From Endothia cerciana (taxonomy: Eukaryota > Ascomycota > Sordariomycetes > Diaporthales > Cryphonectriaceae): a stretch of DNA of 64,000 nucleotides. Positions 59,801 through 64,000 of this stretch are shown here, piece after piece. The notes under the pieces were generated by a model that searched no databases, was not told the DNA's origin, and was given only the letters and a program-made list of their open reading frames with translations. Every line of letters starts with the position of its first letter. Position 1 is the first letter of the stretch. The DNA lies in assembly GCA_026119935.1 (NCBI GenBank), contig JALRMH010000044.1, forward strand, positions 124,001 through 188,000. The letters are read 5' to 3'. Position numbers and translations under genes: made by a program.

Positions 59801-60160
59801 GACACGATCAGCATTGAAAGACGCTTCGAGCGCTGCGCCAGAAGGTTGAATAATAATGCGGACTCGACCACAATAGATGTCCCCCTTTAAATAAGAGGCA
59901 AGGCAACACCCTCTGCTAGTCGACCCCCGGGCACAGGCACACCGTTTCCCATGAGCAAAACATACCTGGAACCCCATACCCCACCCGCCCAGCCCGTCAC
60001 TCCCCTGCAGCCCAGACCCCTCAACTCACACACAGTCCTCAGCTAGGGCTACGGCGGGCGTGGCTGCAGTGCTGTGACTCATACGGAACGGAGCAGGGGC
60101 GGTGGTACCTCGCTAAGTGCCCACAGGCAGGGCGGGCACCTGCTGCGCCTACAAAATATC
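56805..60160. other. 3.3-kb intergenic region
   Basis: No supported gene. Minus-strand frames at 57451-58346 overlap each other, read through C homopolymers as poly-Pro, and have no domain. Homopolymers: G near 57497-57511, 57914-57925, 58552-58568, 59082-59093 and 59671-59681. ATTTTT repeats lie near 58790-58812. The last few hundred bases are the promoter side of cpc-1. Confidence 0.5.
60075..60081 (+). promoter_or_regulatory. GCN4/CPC-1 binding site TGACTCA
   Basis: A perfect TGACTCA (followed by T) lies 189 bp before the uORF at 60264 and about 770 bp before the proposed main start of cpc-1. This is the known binding site of GCN4/CPC-1-type bZIP proteins, so autoregulation is likely. Placement implies that transcription starts downstream of it. 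Confidence 0.65.
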
Positions 60161-60263
60161 ATGGTATCCCACATTTCAGGCAATCGTCTTGCCCCTTCTT
60201 CTCTCCCACCAACAACCACTCAGCACAACAAACACCAGAATATCTCAGGACATCACGATCAAG

Positions 60264-60272
60264 ATGTTCTAA
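60264..60272 (+). promoter_or_regulatory. Candidate uORF1 of cpc-1 (Met-Phe-stop)
   Basis: ATG TTC TAA in an A/C-rich, leader-like stretch, 172 nt before the next uORF. A very short first uORF that permits re-initiation is the hallmark of GCN4-type leaders. Confidence 0.5.
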
Positions 60273-60444
60273 ACAACTTCTCCCCCACCGGCCTCGTGCA
60301 GCAACCAACCGCCAAAATAACTTCCTCAACTTTTGATAATCTTGTCCCCCCCCACCCCACTCAATCTTCAGTTCCTCGCGAACTGAACTCAGTACCTCTG
60401 GTATTTGACGACGTAGTCGCCAACACGGATTCCCCTCAGTCACC

Positions 60445-60588
60445 ATGGCTTCCTCCCAGTACTTCGAGCCTGCCGGCACAACAACCCGCGCAACTGCAAC
60501 ATCTTGTCCCGCCCCGACAACAGCGACCATCGGCGCCGCAAGAGGACTTTGTCCTGTATCCTCCGGATCACCATCAGCCGCCACCTAA
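60445..60588 (+). promoter_or_regulatory. Candidate uORF2 of cpc-1 (47 codons)
   Basis: A 47-codon frame starts in an ideal context (CACCATGG) and ends in TAA 259 nt before the proposed main ATG. It is in a different frame from the bZIP protein. Length and position fit the inhibitory second uORF known for Neurospora cpc-1 and Aspergillus cpcA. Confidence 0.65.
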
Positions 60589-60847
60589 CCGGTCTGTCAC
60601 AAATCAGCCCAACGGGGTCAACCTGCAAAGCAATAATCGACAACGGTTCACACCACCCTCTCGGCCTCACTCACAGGACGAAGTAGCCAGGGCCCTCCAT
60701 CGGCAGTACCTGCTGCGACAGTCGCGCCACCCGAACAACCCGGTCTACTCGGCCTCTGCCCCGGGGTCCACTGTTGCTGTCAACAGCCAACGTCGTGCGA
60801 ACGGTCAACGCCCGCCTGTTCCTTTGTTCCACCGACCAAACAGCATT

Positions 60848-61654
60848 ATGGAACTAGGTACTACTCTCCCTGCTACGCCTCCTTTCCAGCACAGCCCTGG
60901 CTCACAAAATCCACGCGCAGACATTGATCTTCCCGACTTCCCCTCATTCGAGGGCGGGGTGCCGGCCTCGGAGTTCTCCTCTCCGGCGAACCCGGCATTC
61001 GGTCTTGACATGACCGGCTCCCTGCACAGCTCCGTCATGAGCGTCTCTCCCAATGACCTGCTCCTCACGGACAACCTCATGTCGGCCCCCGGCTCTACTG
61101 CCTTGACGCACCTCACCACGCCGTCTGGTTATGATACCTCTCCTGCCTTCACCGAGGACTGGAATGCTTCCCCTCTCTTTGCCCAGAACGACTTTGAGGC
61201 CCCTCAAGAATGGCCGTCATTGTTCCCCGATGCTGAGGCGTCCGCACCCGCACCCGCACCCGCACCTGCTACCTTGTCCGCTGCACAGGTTGACCAGTCT
61301 CCCGCAATGGATTCTGAGGATCTTGAGTCTCCCGGGCGGTCCAGCAGCCAGGCGCGCAAGTCTAGTGCATCCTCGTCTCCATCTGGTCGTCACTCCTCAG
61401 TGTCCGGGGTGAGCGCGCGCCGACGCGGAAAGCCTCTGCCACCGATCACCATCGACGATCCCAGCGATACGGTCGGCATGAAGCGCGCAAAGAACACCCT
61501 CGCCGCTCGCAAATCTAGGGCGCGAAAGGCTGAGCGCATGGATGACCTTGAGCGTCAGGTCAGGGAGCTTCTGGCTGAGAAGGACAAACTGGCCGCGGAG
61601 GTTGCCCACTGGAAGAGCGTAGCCGCTACTCGTGGCGCAGGCGGAGGACAGTAA
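60848..61654 (+). CDS. cpc-1: Cross-pathway control bZIP transcription factor CPC-1 (GCN4 type)
   Basis: From the ATG at 60848 (A at -3, G at +4) the protein has 268 aa, matching the approximately 270 aa I recall for Neurospora CPC-1. The same frame stays open to an ATG at 60161 (497 aa), but the extra N-terminus is low-complexity Pro/Gln/Asn sequence that looks like translated leader. The activation region has acidic/hydrophobic clusters (DIDLPDFPSFEGG, FTEDWNASPLFAQNDF, EEWPSLF-like QEWPSLF). The basic region KRAKNTLAARKSRARKAERM is the GCN4 DNA-contact sequence, followed by a leucine zipper (MDDLERQVRELLAEKDKLAAEV) near the C-terminus. Family knowledge: it activates amino-acid biosynthesis genes during starvation, downstream of Gcn1/Gcn20/Gcn2. 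A TGACTCA site and two uORFs upstream suggest autoregulation and translational control. Confidence 0.9.
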   Translation: MELGTTLPATPPFQHSPGSQNPRADIDLPDFPSFEGGVPASEFSSPANPAFGLDMTGSLHSSVMSVSPNDLLLTDNLMSAPGSTALTHLTTPSGYDTSPAFTEDWNASPLFAQNDFEAPQEWPSLFPDAEASAPAPAPAPATLSAAQVDQSPAMDSEDLESPGRSSSQARKSSASSSPSGRHSSVSGVSARRRGKPLPPITIDDPSDTVGMKRAKNTLAARKSRARKAERMDDLERQVRELLAEKDKLAAEVAHWKSVAATRGAGGGQ

Positions 61655-62906
61655 ACACCCAAAAAAAAAAAATTTATTGTTGCGGAGATGATGTTGGCTT
61701 TACACACATGCTTGCAAGAACTGGGAGGATGCGTTTTCCTTGTGCCGTTTTCTTGGAATGCACCTCCCTTTTTTTTCCTTTCCTTTTTCCTTCCTATTTG
61801 CCAGAGGGCAACAGTATCAGTCACGTCCACGACGTCGACCTAGATGATACTCTTTTGCCGGGTTTATACGGTTTCGCTGTTATACGTCTTTTGGTCAGGG
61901 TTTTGATCATTACTCGATCAGTCTTGAAATCGGCCAGAACTTAGTGGCCATGCTGTTCGAGGTATCAATGGAAATATTTTGTACCCAATATGTACACCGC
62001 CGTCCTCCATCCCGCATACCTACTTGTGACTGATCATTTGTGTTGTCCGAGTCTTGCCCTGGCATGTGCTTCGCCCCGAGGCCCTCGTGGTCCTGTCCTG
62101 ATAGCTCCGCATAGACAGCCGGGCTCCCCGGTGAAGGATGTCAGCAGCCTTCCAGGGCGACGGCACACGTCTCAGGGCCGCGTCGGCGTGGGACGAAAGC
62201 CGACAGGTGGTACAGGTCTGCGCTGGGCCTAGCTCAGGAGCGCGGCTGTGGGGACTGACGCCGCCCTCCGGCCTACAACCTCGCGGTTGACCTTCCCCAT
62301 GGCGCGTGCAACGCCCGCCAGTCTCCACGTCCTCACAGTCAGCCTGATCACCCTAGTCCCCGAGGTACACACGCCCAAGTAGGCAGGCTGAGGAGCCCGG
62401 AGGCTGGGAGGGGCGAGATCGACCACACACACGCCCGGAAAGCTTATGGCCCAATGGATTGCCCAACTGGTACTCTTTGTACAAACGTAGGAGAAGGCAT
62501 TCCACGCGCAAGAGCTTCGGCGGTTCGGCATCGGAGCTGTGGACCAGATCAAGGAGACAGACGAGATAACTCAGTTATGTCTGCCGTCTCGGGACAGCCG
62601 GCGGTACGAAACAAGGTGGCAGGTTCAAAAACTCCGACGCGCCCCATGCGAAGGCTCCCGGCCCGGAGGCGAGACGGCGCGGGGCCGGAACTGAGCCGGA
62701 GTTCCGGAAGACCTTCTCGGTTGGGCTATTTCATCATCCAGGAGAACCGCTGTCTTTCATATTTTGGCCTGACCCTTCTTTTCCAGCAGACTTTTCTTTC
62801 TCAAAAGCAAACTTCACACCCCCCCCCCCCTCACCAAAAAAAAAAAAAGGGAAAGAAACCCCCCCCCCCCCCAAAAGAAACAAAGGATCCCAACAGTCCA
62901 ACAACC
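61655..62906. other. 1.25-kb intergenic region
   Basis: No gene seen. An A12 run follows the cpc-1 stop at about 61661-61672. C, A and C homopolymers cluster at 62819-62880 directly before the methyltransferase start, within its likely leader. Confidence 0.5.
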
Positions 62907-63794
62907 ATGTCGACGCCGCCAGCCAACACCAGCAGCTACAAGATGGGCTACTCAGAGGCCACCACCTCCTCACACGCGTCGCGCACGATCCACTCCGACG
63001 CCGCCTTCGTGATCCCCCATATCCGGCCGCACCACAAGGTCCTCGACGTCGGCTGCGGGCCGGGGACCATCACCGTCGGCTTCGCGGAGCTGGTCCGCGC
63101 GCCCTCGGGCGGCAGCGTGACGGGCGTCGACGCCGGCCTGCCCGTCATCGAGTCCGCCCGCGCCCTCGCCGCGTCCAGGGGCCTGTCGGCCGCGGTGACC
63201 TTCCGGCAGGCGGACGTCCTGGCGCCCGGGGGCCTCCCCTTCGCCGACGGCACCTTCGACGTCGTCTTCATGTCCCAGACGCTGACGCACCTCGCGCCCG
63301 CGCCCGACGTCCCCGTCGCGGCCCTCCGGGAGGTGCGGCGCGTACTCAAGGGGGGCGGCGCCGGCCTCCTCGCCGCGCGCGACGCCGCGTCGATCACGTA
63401 CCACCCGCTCGGGGAGGAGCTGCGGCGGTGCCTCACCGACAGGATGTTCTCGGTCATCGGCGGGGCCGGGGCCGGGGCCGGGGCCGGGGCCGGCCCGTGC
63501 GGCGCGCACACGCTGCGGTACCTCCGCCTCGCCGGGTGGGACGTGGACGGCGGGCCGGCGAGGGTGCGGGCCGGCGGCGGCGCGACGGTCGTGGCCGGGC
63601 GGGAGGGGCGGCGCTGGTGGGGGGCCGCGATGGCCGGGCGGCTCGCGGCGGGGGACCCGTTCCGCGAGGGCTGGCTGGCGGCGGGGTTCACCGACGGGGA
63701 GTGTGACGAGGCCAGGGGGCTGCTGGAGAGGTGGGCCGAGGCCGAGGATGCGTGGTACGGCGTGCTGCAGAGCGAGGTCCTGGCGTGGAAGTGA
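62907..63794 (+). CDS. Class I SAM-dependent methyltransferase (UbiE-like)
   Basis: A single exon of 295 aa from an ATG in good context (ACCATGT). The Rossmann methyltransferase motifs are in order: motif I VLDVGCGPGT near residues 45-54, the acidic end of strand 2 in GSVTGVDAG, motif II FRQADVLAPGGLPF, motif III TFDVVFMSQTLTHL and REVRRVLKGGGAGLL. There is no signal peptide or membrane segment. A (GGGGCC)n stretch inside the gene encodes a Gly-Ala run between motif III and the C-terminal domain. The C-terminal part is Gly/Ala/Arg-rich and very GC-rich, more so than neighbouring genes. Family knowledge: such enzymes methylate small metabolites, often in secondary metabolism; the substrate is unknown. 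An extremely homopolymer-rich leader lies directly upstream. Confidence 0.9.
   Translation: MSTPPANTSSYKMGYSEATTSSHASRTIHSDAAFVIPHIRPHHKVLDVGCGPGTITVGFAELVRAPSGGSVTGVDAGLPVIESARALAASRGLSAAVTFRQADVLAPGGLPFADGTFDVVFMSQTLTHLAPAPDVPVAALREVRRVLKGGGAGLLAARDAASITYHPLGEELRRCLTDRMFSVIGGAGAGAGAGAGPCGAHTLRYLRLAGWDVDGGPARVRAGGGATVVAGREGRRWWGAAMAGRLAAGDPFREGWLAAGFTDGECDEARGLLERWAEAEDAWYGVLQSEVLAWK
63462..63493. repeat. (GGGGCC)5 hexanucleotide repeat inside the methyltransferase
   Basis: Five GGGGCC units in the coding strand encode (Gly-Ala)n. The motif is a strong G-quadruplex former on the coding strand. Confidence 0.9.
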
Positions 63795-64000
63795 GCCCTG
63801 TTTGCTGTCTGCCGCGGGCGGACCTTTGCTGCTCGGCTGGTAGGTGCTTTTGACACCGAGGGTATGGGTAATAGTCACAATGGGGAACCGCAGAGCGCCC
63901 GTAGGAGGGACGAGTCAGTGTGATACCACTTACCACACACAATCACACAGCATCTATAAAACACGGCATTTTCTGCGTCACAGGGAACTGCGTTGTGAAT
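63795..64000. other. 3' flank of the methyltransferase
   Basis: No gene seen before the window ends; an AT-richer patch with CTATAAAA lies at about 63953-63960. Confidence 0.5.

Noticed and set aside
59856..60046. Three short ATG frames (6, 5 and 31 codons) as possible cpc-1 uORFs
   Set aside because: They lie upstream of the TGACTCA site and so probably upstream of the transcription start; the pair at 60264 and 60445 fits the known layout better.
60161..60847. N-terminal extension of CPC-1 to 497 aa as the main call
   Set aside because: It is A/C-rich low-complexity sequence containing a well-placed uORF2 in another frame, and the 268-aa product matches the family length. It is kept only as an alternative isoform.
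62948..63878. Two 302-codon minus-strand frames
   Set aside because: They are shadows of the GC-rich methyltransferase gene; compositionally biased with no family signature.
1..64000. tRNA, rRNA, CRISPR or intact transposon
   Set aside because: I scanned by eye for T-loop consensus, rRNA-like blocks, regularly spaced repeats and transposase/reverse-transcriptase motifs and found none. A covariance-model and repeat-library search would be needed to be certain.

Overview
The window looks like nuclear DNA of a filamentous ascomycete (Pezizomycotina, most likely a Sordariomycete). The reasons are short introns with GTRNGT-type donors, CTAAC-like branch points and YAG acceptors; a beta-tubulin gene split after MREI in the fungal way; a GCN20-type ABC-F gene; a GCN4/CPC-1 bZIP gene; and fungal secreted carbohydrate-active enzymes. 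Exon boundaries were worked out by hand from splice motifs, frame continuity and family expectation. No transcript data or database search was available.

Layout. 0.7-5.2 kb: a nucleolar SRP40/Nopp140-type protein (+) converging on GCN20 (-). 5.2-14.7 kb: a 9.5-kb stretch with no gene I can support, ending in a CT-rich leader. 14.7-18.3 kb: a 1135-aa acidic, mostly disordered fungal protein. 20.8-22.9 kb: beta-tubulin with seven exons. 23.3-24.6 kb: a secreted CE1 esterase (-). 29.1-31.2 kb: an ADGF/CECR1-type adenosine deaminase-like protein. 33.2-34.5 kb: a GPI-anchored GH16 CRH-type cell-wall transglycosylase (-). 38.7-42.3 kb: an MFS transporter (+) facing a 2-oxoglutarate/Fe(II) oxygenase (-). 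43.7-56.8 kb: a more AT-rich accessory-looking segment with a broken aminoglycoside-phosphotransferase-like gene, a fragment of a SERAC1-like hydrolase, a secreted MRJP/yellow-family protein, an ML-domain (NPC2-like) lipid-transfer protein, a secreted RNase of the T1/ribotoxin fold and a DUF3632-type protein. 60.0-61.7 kb: cpc-1 with a GCN4-style leader. 62.9-63.8 kb: a class I methyltransferase.

How the genes relate. GCN20 acts upstream (through Gcn1/Gcn2) and CPC-1 downstream in the same amino-acid starvation pathway, and the cpc-1 leader shows the expected uORF layout plus a TGACTCA site. The CE1 esterase and the CRH enzyme act outside the cell or at the wall. The MFS/oxygenase pair may be a small metabolic module. 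The AT-rich segment mixes intact secreted-protein genes with decayed genes; two TGG-to-TAG type stops are what RIP-like mutation would leave.

The most unusual genome-scale feature is the large number of G/C homopolymer tracts of about 7-16 nt. They sit in intergenic DNA and in most introns of the ordinary GC-rich genes, and several are fused directly to poly-T. No tRNA, rRNA, CRISPR or intact transposon was found.
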